64,000 bases of DNA from Mangrovibacterium diazotrophicum. GTDB lineage: Bacteria; Bacteroidota; Bacteroidia; Bacteroidales; Prolixibacteraceae. The position numbers were made by a program, and so were the translations under genes. This document shows, piece after piece, positions 17,168-26,355 of the stretch (the first letter of the stretch is position 1; each line of letters opens with the position of its first letter). The stretch covers positions 124,001-188,000 of the forward strand of contig NZ_RAPN01000002.1 in assembly GCF_003610535.1 (NCBI RefSeq), given 5' to 3'. The notes below the pieces were generated by a model. It was not told the DNA's origin and did no database searches. It saw only the letters and a list, made by a program, of their open reading frames with translations.

Positions 17168-18796
17168 TTAGTTTACTTTAAACAGACGGTATGGCACATT
17201 CGATTTCAGCGCATTTCCTTCCAATCCCCAGCTGCTGTCGATGCTTAAACCGAGCAAGCTGAGCACGTTTACCGAAACATCAGTCAACTTCACTGGGTAG
17301 TATGGGTGACGCTCGGTAGCAGAGCCAACCAATTCGCCGTCATGTCCGTTTCCGCTGTAATCTGTTATTGTCGTCCCGCGCACTTCATCCAGCTTCAGGT
17401 AAAGATCCAACGACGCAAGATTCGGATGATCCGAACTCTCAATGTTTCGCAGATACATGTATTCCTGAATCGTTTCCTGCGAGAGAACATCCGTCCAAAT
17501 ACGAACTTCGTTGAACGATCCCGACCAGTTTGGACTGCCACCACCGTAGGTTTCTGTACCATCCTGCGCTAGACAGATGTAATTATAGGGTGAAGTCATA
17601 TCATCGGTGGCCTTGTAGGTCAATTTGGAGCTTGTCATTAACTCGCCGTCCTGGTAAACATTACACTCATTTGTTTTATCAAAACTGACAGCCAAATGGT
17701 GCCATGTTTCATCTTCAATCGACTTTCCGGAGCCGATATCGTAGCGTTCGCGTTTGGTGTTGGCAATGTTGATTTTCCAGGAAGTACCACTGCGGCAAAT
17801 TGTGAAGCCCGGATTACCACCCGAGTCCCAATCCTTATCACCAATAATGGAAGGGTCGCTCGAGTTATCGGTGTTGGCCTTAATCCACAATTCAATAGTG
17901 AATTTATCCATTCCCTGCAGCGCGGTGCCGTCAATCGGAACCCGAACGTAAGTATAGCTCGTCCCTTTGTTGAGTTTCAAAATATTATCGGCGTTCGCAA
18001 TGGCATCCATGCTAGCGGCGTCCAATTTTTTATTATCCAAATCACTCCCCGACAAAATAATCGGGACGTTCATTTCTTCCAGACTATTATTGGTTGCAAC
18101 GCCGGATTCAGTTCCTCCGTGAGTCGACACCAGGAAAATTGCCCAGCTCTCATCGGCATAGCTGTCGCGACTCTCAATTGCGGCCTGCAATTGCTGTATA
18201 TAGTCGTCGATTTGCTGCACTGCCAGCACATACTGGGCTTTTCGCAATTGATAACCTACTTCCGCACCAGCATCCTGAGGGCCGCTAAACTGAACGAATT
18301 CAACATCCAAATCCGATTGCCCAAGCAACTCCAATGATTTCTGCAGCACCTCATCGTCCGACGCGTAATTAAACTTATAATCGGCGTCGGCATTCAACTC
18401 TGTATTGATATCAGCATCACGAACAACCGAAGCAATCACAGTTGCTGAACTCAGCGATTTGATACGACTAACAACCGATGGGTAAGTATCGAACTGGTTT
18501 CCGGTGAAGGAATCAGCACTGGTTACTCCATGTTTATCGGACTGTACACCGGTAAGCATTGTTGCCCATCCACTGGTTGAATAGGCAGGAAGGCCACCAT
18601 AACCCGCCATGTTATAACTGGCGTTGTCAATCAGTTTATCAATTCCCGGCGTCGAAGCATAGTCGATGGCCGTGTTAATAATCCCGTCAACGCCAACAAC
18701 CAATATCTTCGTGTCGGCAGCGGTAACAACCGAAGCCTGATGCGTTAAAATTGCAAACGACATCAGTGCATATAAGTATTTCAATAAATTCTTCAT
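17168..18796 (-). CDS. Alkaline-phosphatase-superfamily protein with LamG domain, metal ligands degraded
   Basis: A 542-residue exported protein. Residues about 28-250 follow the type I phosphodiesterase fold (ILVVGVDGI with D37, YSTSGWATMLTGVQSDKHGV). Key metal-ligand motifs are altered. The usual DxxDxxGH segment reads FSGPQDAGAEVGY, and the usual ADHGG reads STHGG, with Thr225 in the Asp position. Residues about 275-470 are LamG-like (GDKDWDSGGNPGF, WHHLAVSFDKTNECNVYQDG). The layout resembles Bacteroidota phosphodiesterase-LamG proteins. I infer a binding pseudoenzyme, but a shifted metal site is possible. The true start is the ATG at 18796. The upstream GTG at 18802 would overlap the previous stop. 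Confidence 0.78.
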   Translation of the reverse strand: MKNLLKYLYALMSFAILTHQASVVTAADTKILVVGVDGIINTAIDYASTPGIDKLIDNASYNMAGYGGLPAYSTSGWATMLTGVQSDKHGVTSADSFTGNQFDTYPSVVSRIKSLSSATVIASVVRDADINTELNADADYKFNYASDDEVLQKSLELLGQSDLDVEFVQFSGPQDAGAEVGYQLRKAQYVLAVQQIDDYIQQLQAAIESRDSYADESWAIFLVSTHGGTESGVATNNSLEEMNVPIILSGSDLDNKKLDAASMDAIANADNILKLNKGTSYTYVRVPIDGTALQGMDKFTIELWIKANTDNSSDPSIIGDKDWDSGGNPGFTICRSGTSWKINIANTKRERYDIGSGKSIEDETWHHLAVSFDKTNECNVYQDGELMTSSKLTYKATDDMTSPYNYICLAQDGTETYGGGSPNWSGSFNEVRIWTDVLSQETIQEYMYLRNIESSDHPNLASLDLYLKLDEVRGTTITDYSGNGHDGELVGSATERHPYYPVKLTDVSVNVLSLLGLSIDSSWGLEGNALKSNVPYRLFKVN

Positions 18797-18798
18797 GT

Positions 18799-19662
18799 TC
18801 ACTTGTATAAGCGGATTACATAACTACCCGGACGGCCCAGGACAAACGTGAAGCTCTCGCTCTCGTAATCGTAACTCTCCGTACCATCGGTTGTATTTTC
18901 AACCGCCCAGGTACAGTAGGTTTCCGACTCTTCCACCGGGAAATCAACACTCCAGATCTCCCCTTCTTCTGTATCATTCACAAAAGTTCCGGCAAAGCCC
19001 GATGCCCGGTTCTTCGTGAAGTCAATCCGTTCGCCCGGAAGAGCAACACCATCCAGGTAGCCCACAAACAACACCTCGTTGGGGGAATCGGCCACGCGCT
19101 CTATTTCCGGTTCCTGCGCCATGCCCGACGACCAGGATACCAGTTCATATTCGGTAAATTCAATGATGATCGCATCTTCCAGAATCTTACTTCCCGAAGT
19201 ATTCGAAACCTGAATATCGAAATGGTATTCACCGGCCGGAATATCATTTCCTTGCTGAATCTCGATCTTTCCGGTGTTTTCATTGACCGACACAGCAGGC
19301 AGCTCGACCGTATCTGTTTTCAGCGCCAATTCTTCCGCCGATTCATTTCCATCGATCGGTTCGGTGTAACGAACAACGGGAACTGACTGAGTTAGCGATG
19401 AAACATCCTGACCGCTGGTCTCGCTGATATTCACTATTTCGAAGGTCAGCGGCAAGGTTGAAGTTGATACCTCAAAATCGCCAATCGTTTGCTCCATGCC
19501 GGAAATCGCATATTGTTTCCGGTTTTTGTAATTGATATCCGGCGCAAGGCTACCCGGTTCCGGAATACTGGTGCAGCTAAACAACGAGATTCCCGTAGCA
19601 AGCAGTGCCAGAACGAAGCCCGTGTTTTTGATTTGAATATTAAGTAATTTCATTTCTTTCAT
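18799..19662 (-). CDS. DUF5007-like surface lipoprotein
   Basis: A 287-residue lipoprotein (signal ends LFSC). The start of the mature part (PEPGSLAPDINYKNRKQY followed by PLTFEIVNI) resembles DUF5007-type proteins found with SusC/SusD. The remainder is beta-rich with FVLGRPGSYVIRLYK at the end. There is no obvious catalytic motif. The stop overlaps the region just before the next gene's ATG by a few bases. The ATG at 19662 begins just after the fasciclin stop at 19664-19666. Longer in-frame starts reach into the fasciclin gene and lack a signal peptide. Probably a substrate-binding surface component. Confidence 0.68.
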   Translation of the reverse strand: MKEMKLLNIQIKNTGFVLALLATGISLFSCTSIPEPGSLAPDINYKNRKQYAISGMEQTIGDFEVSTSTLPLTFEIVNISETSGQDVSSLTQSVPVVRYTEPIDGNESAEELALKTDTVELPAVSVNENTGKIEIQQGNDIPAGEYHFDIQVSNTSGSKILEDAIIIEFTEYELVSWSSGMAQEPEIERVADSPNEVLFVGYLDGVALPGERIDFTKNRASGFAGTFVNDTEEGEIWSVDFPVEESETYCTWAVENTTDGTESYDYESESFTFVLGRPGSYVIRLYK

Positions 19663-19663
19663 T

Positions 19664-20287
19664 TTAGTTGAATCCAAAAATGTGTGTATCTGAATCCAGA
19701 ACATGGACAACACCATTGGTAGACTTCAAGTCTGAAGAAACCACCGTAACTGACTGGTATTGAGAATCGCCGCTGACATCGAGCGAAAACACAATATGCT
19801 GTGCCCCTTGATTCACATTGCCCAGATAATCATCCTGCTGCAAGTTGAAGCGAGCACTGTTTCCGGTCAGCGTCGTAGCATAACTGTATTGGGTCGTTAA
19901 ATCTTCGCGCAGGATTTCCTGGCTGGGAAGAATGTAGTTCTGCAGGATGACCGAAATTTTAGCCATTTCATCTGCATCAATGTCATTCAACGTCGCGGGC
20001 CATTCATCTAAATCGGCAAAAATCAGCTCGAAATAGTTGTGAATAGAATAATCGCGCGGAGCCAGGAATGTATTTCCCGATGCGTTAACCTCGTCTTCCA
20101 AACCACAAATCTCGATCAGAGAAACAAGCGTGTCGAATTGTGCTGCGTTTTCTTGCAAATACTCCATGGTAGAAACGCCCAACTCGCCTACGTTGTCATC
20201 CAGTACTCCCCCATCGGCATAATAGTCATCGCTACAGCCAAACGCGAAGAGCAGAATTACAAATGAGACACCTATGATTGATTTCAT
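19664..20287 (-). CDS. Fasciclin-domain lipoprotein
   Basis: A 207-residue lipoprotein (signal MKSIIGVSFVILLFAFGC). The mature part matches a fasciclin (FAS1) domain: TLVSLIEICGLEDEVNASG with NTFLAPRDYSIHNYF, then ISVILQNYILPSQEILRED, and the C-terminal LKSTNGVVHVLDSDTHIFGF. FAS1 domains mediate adhesion or ligand binding and are frequent in Bacteroidota Sus-type operons. It lies 64 bases after the SusD gene on the same strand, so it is probably part of the surface complex. Confidence 0.85.
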   Translation of the reverse strand: MKSIIGVSFVILLFAFGCSDDYYADGGVLDDNVGELGVSTMEYLQENAAQFDTLVSLIEICGLEDEVNASGNTFLAPRDYSIHNYFELIFADLDEWPATLNDIDADEMAKISVILQNYILPSQEILREDLTTQYSYATTLTGNSARFNLQQDDYLGNVNQGAQHIVFSLDVSGDSQYQSVTVVSSDLKSTNGVVHVLDSDTHIFGFN

Positions 20288-20351
20288 ATTTAATCTTTTT
20301 CGTTTTTCAACTGTTCATTGTTGTTCCAATTCAACTCAAATACCCCGAAGG

Positions 20352-21899
20352 CTATTGGTTAAACTGCCAGTAATAAGTTTGAGTCATGTTCGGGTTATTT
20401 TCAAAGGCTTCATCAGCAACCGGATAAAATCCAGCACCTTGCGCCTCGTCTGTTGCAGAGATATTTTCGTTAAACTCATGCAAGCGCCCCAAACGAACCA
20501 AGTCGTAAACACGATGATACTCCCCAATCAACTCCCGGCGGCGTTCTTCCAAAACCTGCTCAATCAACATCGACTGATCCTCCTTGGTATATTCAGGAAC
20601 ACCGGCACGAGCCCTGATTTTATTCAGATTGACCAAACATTCGCTGAGGTTATTCAAACGAGCATCAGCTTCCGCTTTCAGCAACAATAAGCCTCCATAG
20701 CGAAAAACAGGGATTGGGGCATCCATTTGATTATAACTCATATCCTTTGTCTTTCGGAATTTGGCAAACATTATTTCGCGCTCCCCATTTTGAAGCGGAT
20801 CTGAAAAGATCGGCCGTAATTCACTACTGCTCACCGAAAAATCGATACTTTGAAAGAATGCGGCAACCCGTTTATCAGAACCATCGGTTTCGTAATCTGG
20901 ATAGATCTCCAAAATTTTCGATTTCGGTACTGCCAGCGATAAATTAGAACGGGATGTGTAGGGATTAGTCAAATAGTAAGTCATAATGTGACCATAGTAA
21001 CCGGAGTATTCTCCCAGATCAGCGTCGTAAAAAATTTCAAACACTACCTCTTCTGATTCCCCCTCGTCAAACAAATCGCGGAAATCGTCTACCGACGCCA
21101 ATTTAAAAACGTTGGAATCAATAATTTTTTGAAGTGCATCCGATGCTTTTTGGTATTCTCCCAGCCACATGTAAGCATGGGCTTCCAGCGCCAGAGCAGC
21201 GCCGCGCGTTCCGCGCGACATCGACTCTTTAATCGTTCCATCGTTCGACCAAGGCAAGTCGGCTGCGGCAGTTTCTGCTTCCTGAACAACCAGCGTCATC
21301 ACCGAGTCAATCGATTCGCGACCAAGCGGTTCAACATTACGAGGTGTTAAGTTAATTGGAATATCTCCCCAAATTCGAGCAGCATAGAAGTGAGCCATCG
21401 CACGCAGAAAACGGGCATCAGCCAGTAGTTCTGCTTTACGCTCATCCGTCAGGTCCTCCGTGATGTTCGGAACCTCTTCCAACACCAGGTTACACTGCTC
21501 GATAACGCGATAGAAAAGACGCCAGTTTGTCATCGGCTCCAATTGAGAGCGCTCTATCAGGTGGTTTTCCATACAAGCCTCCCAGTCTCCGTCGTTATTC
21601 GGCGTAATCCAATCGCCCGAACGAGCGTCACCCCAAAAGTAGTGGTCACCCCAGGCACCGTTACGCGTTGTAGAGGGTGTGTCCTCTTTCGTCAAACCGG
21701 CAAGCGCCCGGCGAAAAATCGCATATCCGGCGGCAACAGCCCCTTCCGCGTCACTTCCGTTTTGCCAGGCCTGATCCTCCGTTACTGTGTTAATAGGCTG
21801 TTCATCCAACCAATCCTGACAACTTTGAGTCAGAATTGCCAGTGTTAGCAGTCCCATCAATATCAATTTGTTTTTCATGTTGTGTTTCATTTTCATCAT
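20352..21899 (-). CDS. RagB/SusD family surface substrate-binding lipoprotein
   Basis: A 515-residue SusD homologue. Signal and lipobox are LTLAILTQSC. The mature part has the SusD N-terminal layout (WLDEQPINTVTEDQAW) with TPR-like helices (ARFLRAMAHFYAARIWGDIP). The SusD_RagB C-terminal feature PVFRYGGLLLLKAEADARL and the RRRELIGEYHRVYDLVR segment follow. It forms the lid of the TonB-dependent SusC transporter encoded next to it. Start codons at 21899, 21896, 21890 and 21878 are all possible. The most upstream ATG just after the SusC stop is used here. Confidence 0.93.
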   Translation of the reverse strand: MMKMKHNMKNKLILMGLLTLAILTQSCQDWLDEQPINTVTEDQAWQNGSDAEGAVAAGYAIFRRALAGLTKEDTPSTTRNGAWGDHYFWGDARSGDWITPNNDGDWEACMENHLIERSQLEPMTNWRLFYRVIEQCNLVLEEVPNITEDLTDERKAELLADARFLRAMAHFYAARIWGDIPINLTPRNVEPLGRESIDSVMTLVVQEAETAAADLPWSNDGTIKESMSRGTRGAALALEAHAYMWLGEYQKASDALQKIIDSNVFKLASVDDFRDLFDEGESEEVVFEIFYDADLGEYSGYYGHIMTYYLTNPYTSRSNLSLAVPKSKILEIYPDYETDGSDKRVAAFFQSIDFSVSSSELRPIFSDPLQNGEREIMFAKFRKTKDMSYNQMDAPIPVFRYGGLLLLKAEADARLNNLSECLVNLNKIRARAGVPEYTKEDQSMLIEQVLEERRRELIGEYHRVYDLVRLGRLHEFNENISATDEAQGAGFYPVADEAFENNPNMTQTYYWQFNQ

Positions 21900-21911
21900 G
21901 CTTAAGATCAA

Positions 21912-24900
21912 TTACAGTCCTAAAGAAACTCCGAAGAGCAGCATCCGTCGCATGGGATAACCATCCGAATCGTCGAAGCCGTCAACAGTGATCAACTCCG
22001 CATCGGGACCGCTGTACTTTTGGAAAGTGACAACATTATCGAGCGTGCAATACACCCGAGCCGACTGAAACGGCAGGTGTTTCAACAGACCTTTATTGAA
22101 GTTATAGGACAGCGTAGCTGTTTTGATTTTAAAATAGGAGCCGTCTTCAATATACTCTGAGTCTTGCGTAATAATCTGATTCACATCACTCCACGGATTC
22201 AAAGTCGGATACTTCGCATTGTCACCACTTTTTTCCCAAATGGAGTAATTATCGAAATTTGGCAATGAAGTCGACCCGGCAAAATCTTTATCAAGACTCA
22301 AACGATCCAACAATTCTGTATTGACAATATCGCGGCCAATCACAAAGGTTGATACCACACTCAGGCTGAATCCTTTGTACGAAAAGTCGTTTGTCCAACC
22401 ACCCGTCCATTTCGGGTTTGGATCGCCGGCATAAATCCGGTCGTCAACATCAATCTGGTAGTCGTTGTTCTGATCCTTAAATTTCCGGTCGCCCACAGCC
22501 AAAACTTTATCCTGCAAACCAACCAGACTAGCCCCCGTTTTGGGATCAACCGGGATTTCATTCTCGGTCTGGTAGATTCCTTCTGATTCATAAAAGAAGA
22601 AACCGTTCAGTGGATTTCCCACGCGAATAATCGATCCGAAATCAGTTCCCGACGTACTAGTTTTAATGATGTCGGCGTTTCCGTCGGGCAAAGCAACCAC
22701 GCGGTTTTTGTTATAGGCAAAGTTCAAGCCCATCGACCAATGGAGGTTACCACTCAGCTTCAAGTTGGTATTTAAGGTAAACTCCAAACCTCGGTTCAAC
22801 ACATCGGCAGCGTTGCGATACACCTCGTTGTAACCCGATGTTGTTGGCAAAGAAGTCGTCAACAGAAGACCCTTGGTTAGCTTCTCGTAGGCATCAAATA
22901 TGAATTCAACTTTGCTATCGAAAAGTGACAAATCCAAACCAACGTTTGTCATTTCACTCTTTACCCAGGTAAGGTCTTCGTTTTTGAAACCATCATACCA
23001 GGTTGGCGTGTAGCCGCCAACTCCACCGTAGGAAACCTCCAATAAAGAATTATAAATATCGAGCGAACCTCCGTCCATTACTCCCAAAGCGAGGTAGTCG
23101 TTATTCCAGGTTGTTCCGGAGATTCCGTAACTAACACGCAATTTACCGCTGGTTAACCAGTCGAGACCTGAAAAGAGTTTCTCACTCGAAAAGTTCCAAC
23201 CGCCCGAAACCGAAGGGAAAATCCCCCAGCGATTGGCCTTTCCGAATTTCGACGATCCATCAGCACGGATGGATGCACCAACCATGTATTTTTGTTTGAA
23301 AGAATAGTTTACGCGACTGAAGTACGACAAGATGGTGCTGGCAGTATAATCACTGGTACCGATATTGTTATCCGTCGGCCAATCAACTGTTTCAGAAAGT
23401 GACGGAGCATCCGAAACACTGCTGACGCTAGTCACCGAACTTTCCGTTTTTTCGGCACTCTGTCCCAACAACACCTGCAGATTATGATTTTCACCCAACA
23501 TCGGTGTGTAAGTCAATGTATTTTGAAGCAGGACGTTTTTCGATTCACCCACATCACTGCTATTTGAAGCATAAAGCGTACGGCGAGATTCACTGTAATA
23601 GTCGCGCATGGCACGAGTATATTCCAAACTCACACTAACATTATAAGCCATACTCTTCAGAAAATTAAGTGTTGCATCCGAACTGAAGCGAATCCGGTCA
23701 TTCAGGTTCGAATCGCTACCAACACCGTAGACATCTGTTCCCTCTACAATCGGATCATCCGGCAATGGCAGCAAGGATGAATAACTGGTCGATAGAGCAT
23801 CGGGGTTTTTACTTTGATCGGTGCGCGACACAGCTAAAGTATTGTTTACGACCAGTGCTTTGTTCAAGGCATTAAAGCTGGTGTTGGTCATCAGGTTATA
23901 GCGTTTGAAACCGGTGTTAAACAAAATCCCTTTGCTATCCATATAACCCATACTCACACTATACTGACCAAAATCGCCTGCACCACGCACCGAACCGTTG
24001 TAGTCCTGTGTGATTGACGTATTGTACAAATAACCTTGCCAGTCGGACGAATTGTTATAAAAAGGGTTTGTTACATCGGTGTACATACTTGGCATGTAGA
24101 TGCCATACGGAGCATAAAGCTCGTACAAACGGGCCACCTGCTCGCGTTCCTTCACCCCACCGGCAACATCCTGCAACTGCGGAACAAAGTTGATCCCGTA
24201 GCGCATGTTGAAGTTAATCTGCGGCCGGCCCCTTTTTCCTTTCTTCGTGGTCACCAGGATTACCCCGTTTGCTGCACGTGAACCGTAAATTGCAGCGGCC
24301 GAAGCATCTTTCAACACAACGATATCTTCAATATCATTCGGATCGAGGTCGGCGAGCACGTTAGTACTTGTGATTGCGAAATCGTCGCTGGTGCGCGAAA
24401 TAATCGGAACACCATCGACCACATACAAGGGATCAGACACAGCAGAACCATCGTCGCGACTTACAGCTGCCAAACCACGAATGATTACCGTGGGGGTAGC
24501 ACCAGGCTCTCCGGAGTTGATTTGGATGTTAACCCCGGCGATTTTACCCTGCAACATCGACTCAAAAGATTCCGAGGCCTGAGTCTCCGTCATCTCATCC
24601 ATCTTCACGCTCGAAACCGAGCCGGTAACTTCGCGCTTAATCTGGGTTCCGTAACCAACCACAACAACATCGTCAATCTTCTGATTATCTTCCGACAATT
24701 TAATGATGAGTGGCTGTTCATTTTTATATGTCACCTCCAGCGGTTGATAGCCGATGAACGAGCAAATCAACACGTCGCCGGGGGCAAGTTTTAGTTTAAA
24801 AGCCCCGAACGCATCGGTGACTGTGCCCTGCGTTGTTCCCTTCCTCACCACCGTCGCTCCAATCAGCGGCTCTCCGCTGCCGTCGGTAACCTTACCGCTC

Positions 24901-24980
24901 ACAAGCTCTTGCGCTCCCGCAACAAACGGAAGCACAAACAGGGCAAGAAGAAAACAAGCTCGTATTATTACTGTCTTCAT
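21912..24980 (-). CDS. SusC/RagA family TonB-dependent outer-membrane transporter
   Basis: A 1022-residue protein of full SusC size. After the signal peptide, residues about 22-100 are a carboxypeptidase-D-like regulatory domain (VSGKVTDGSGEPLIGATVVR). Residues about 105-245 form the plug with the TonB-box-proximal DDVVVVGYGTQIKREVTG and DPNDIEDIVVLKDASAAAIY. The 22-stranded barrel follows and ends in a typical MLLFGVSLGL. It forms the substrate gate with the SusD lipoprotein 20352-21899. It is the second of two SusC genes in this operon. Confidence 0.95.
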   Translation of the reverse strand: MKTVIIRACFLLALFVLPFVAGAQELVSGKVTDGSGEPLIGATVVRKGTTQGTVTDAFGAFKLKLAPGDVLICSFIGYQPLEVTYKNEQPLIIKLSEDNQKIDDVVVVGYGTQIKREVTGSVSSVKMDEMTETQASESFESMLQGKIAGVNIQINSGEPGATPTVIIRGLAAVSRDDGSAVSDPLYVVDGVPIISRTSDDFAITSTNVLADLDPNDIEDIVVLKDASAAAIYGSRAANGVILVTTKKGKRGRPQINFNMRYGINFVPQLQDVAGGVKEREQVARLYELYAPYGIYMPSMYTDVTNPFYNNSSDWQGYLYNTSITQDYNGSVRGAGDFGQYSVSMGYMDSKGILFNTGFKRYNLMTNTSFNALNKALVVNNTLAVSRTDQSKNPDALSTSYSSLLPLPDDPIVEGTDVYGVGSDSNLNDRIRFSSDATLNFLKSMAYNVSVSLEYTRAMRDYYSESRRTLYASNSSDVGESKNVLLQNTLTYTPMLGENHNLQVLLGQSAEKTESSVTSVSSVSDAPSLSETVDWPTDNNIGTSDYTASTILSYFSRVNYSFKQKYMVGASIRADGSSKFGKANRWGIFPSVSGGWNFSSEKLFSGLDWLTSGKLRVSYGISGTTWNNDYLALGVMDGGSLDIYNSLLEVSYGGVGGYTPTWYDGFKNEDLTWVKSEMTNVGLDLSLFDSKVEFIFDAYEKLTKGLLLTTSLPTTSGYNEVYRNAADVLNRGLEFTLNTNLKLSGNLHWSMGLNFAYNKNRVVALPDGNADIIKTSTSGTDFGSIIRVGNPLNGFFFYESEGIYQTENEIPVDPKTGASLVGLQDKVLAVGDRKFKDQNNDYQIDVDDRIYAGDPNPKWTGGWTNDFSYKGFSLSVVSTFVIGRDIVNTELLDRLSLDKDFAGSTSLPNFDNYSIWEKSGDNAKYPTLNPWSDVNQIITQDSEYIEDGSYFKIKTATLSYNFNKGLLKHLPFQSARVYCTLDNVVTFQKYSGPDAELITVDGFDDSDGYPMRRMLLFGVSLGL

Positions 24981-25042
24981 TTGTTTTAATTTTTCTGTAT
25001 CGTTTTGTCATCTGTTTACTCCACGGAAATAATTCCCGGAGC

Positions 25043-26344
25043 TTAGTTTGACCAATATATATTTTGATTCAGAGAGTTACCGCTCATCGTTTCTTGCGAA
25101 AGAGGCCAGTAAGCAGCGCCGTTTGCGACATCCTGTGTCGTGAAAACAGTCACCACATCGGCCACTTTTCCGAAGCGGATTAAATCGAAGAATCGCTGTC
25201 CGGTTCCCATCAGCAGGCGCTGACGTTCCAAAAGCAAAGCATCCGCGAAACTGTCCTCATCCAAACCTGAATAATCCTCGGTAGCTCCGTCAGCAGCAGC
25301 TTGCAGGAAACTTATTGCCTCTACCAAATCATTATTCTTCCAGGCAGCCTCAGCCAACATCAATTGAATATTTGCCGTGCTAAACAGTGGCAAAACAGAT
25401 TCGTCACTAACTTTTAGGGTTGCCAGTTCATCATCTTCCGAAATGGAAAACATGTTATCCCGACGACTGTCTCCTTCGGGGTAAATTTGGTTAAGTTCCG
25501 TGAGCGATATCCAGACCATGCTGCCATCCAGCGGATCTTCGTCAACATCTGTCCGACGATCGTTTCCGGTCGACAAACCGAAGGTTGAAAGACTATCGCT
25601 CAATTCCTCTGCTGTAGTAGCTATCAAAGCAGTGTAGGCTTCATCTGAATTTCCAAGCCACAGATCCTCCTGCGCCAACAACGTGATTGCCGAAGTTTTA
25701 CTAAATCGAACTGCAGTCAAAGCCGTACTTTCAATGCCATCGCTATTCAACAACTTCCATGGAAGCAAATCCTGCGCGGCGCTGGCAAATCCGACTGCTA
25801 ACTCAACTGCTTCGGTCTCACTCAACGCCGATCCGAAACTGGCCGATTCTGCAGAAAGAATATTGCCCCAGATACGCGCCAAATAGAAATAGCTCATCGA
25901 CTTCACAGCCAAAGCTTCGCCTTTAAACAGTTTGTATTGGTAGGTTGAAAGGATATCACTATCAGCATTTTCAACGACTTCAAGCATTTCGTTGGCATCG
26001 TTGATCGCATCGTAGAAGTAACCCCAATCGGTTACCTGTTGCAAATCGTAGTTGTCAGCCTTCAGGTCCTGCGAAACAACATCGTCGTAGAAATCAACAT
26101 CAACCGTTAATTCCCCGGTCCTCGCCTCTCCATACATCAGCCATGCATGGTTGGTTACAAGAGCGCGGCGCAAATCCACATATGCACCAATAATCCCTTG
26201 TTCAATTTCCTCCGCAGAAGTGTAGTATTCACCGGGTACAGTTTTGTCATCCGGATCATCGAATGTGAGGTAATTATCGCACGATGCCAATACCAGCACT
26301 AAAAATGCGAGGCTCACTATTTTTGAAAAGTTTGTTTTTTTCAT
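25043..26344 (-). CDS. RagB/SusD family lipoprotein, short form
   Basis: A 433-residue SusD homologue, shorter than the usual 500-560 residues. The lipobox is LVLASC. The TPR-like helical segment (LFKGEALAVKSMSYFYLARI) and the C-terminal RQRLLMGTGQRFFDLIRFGK are present. It is immediately downstream of the short SusC gene 26356-28767 and should form a pair with it. The shared reduction in size of both partners suggests a small ligand or a smaller binding pocket. Confidence 0.9.
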   Translation of the reverse strand: MKKTNFSKIVSLAFLVLVLASCDNYLTFDDPDDKTVPGEYYTSAEEIEQGIIGAYVDLRRALVTNHAWLMYGEARTGELTVDVDFYDDVVSQDLKADNYDLQQVTDWGYFYDAINDANEMLEVVENADSDILSTYQYKLFKGEALAVKSMSYFYLARIWGNILSAESASFGSALSETEAVELAVGFASAAQDLLPWKLLNSDGIESTALTAVRFSKTSAITLLAQEDLWLGNSDEAYTALIATTAEELSDSLSTFGLSTGNDRRTDVDEDPLDGSMVWISLTELNQIYPEGDSRRDNMFSISEDDELATLKVSDESVLPLFSTANIQLMLAEAAWKNNDLVEAISFLQAAADGATEDYSGLDEDSFADALLLERQRLLMGTGQRFFDLIRFGKVADVVTVFTTQDVANGAAYWPLSQETMSGNSLNQNIYWSN

Positions 26345-26355
26345 CTCGCTTGTTT

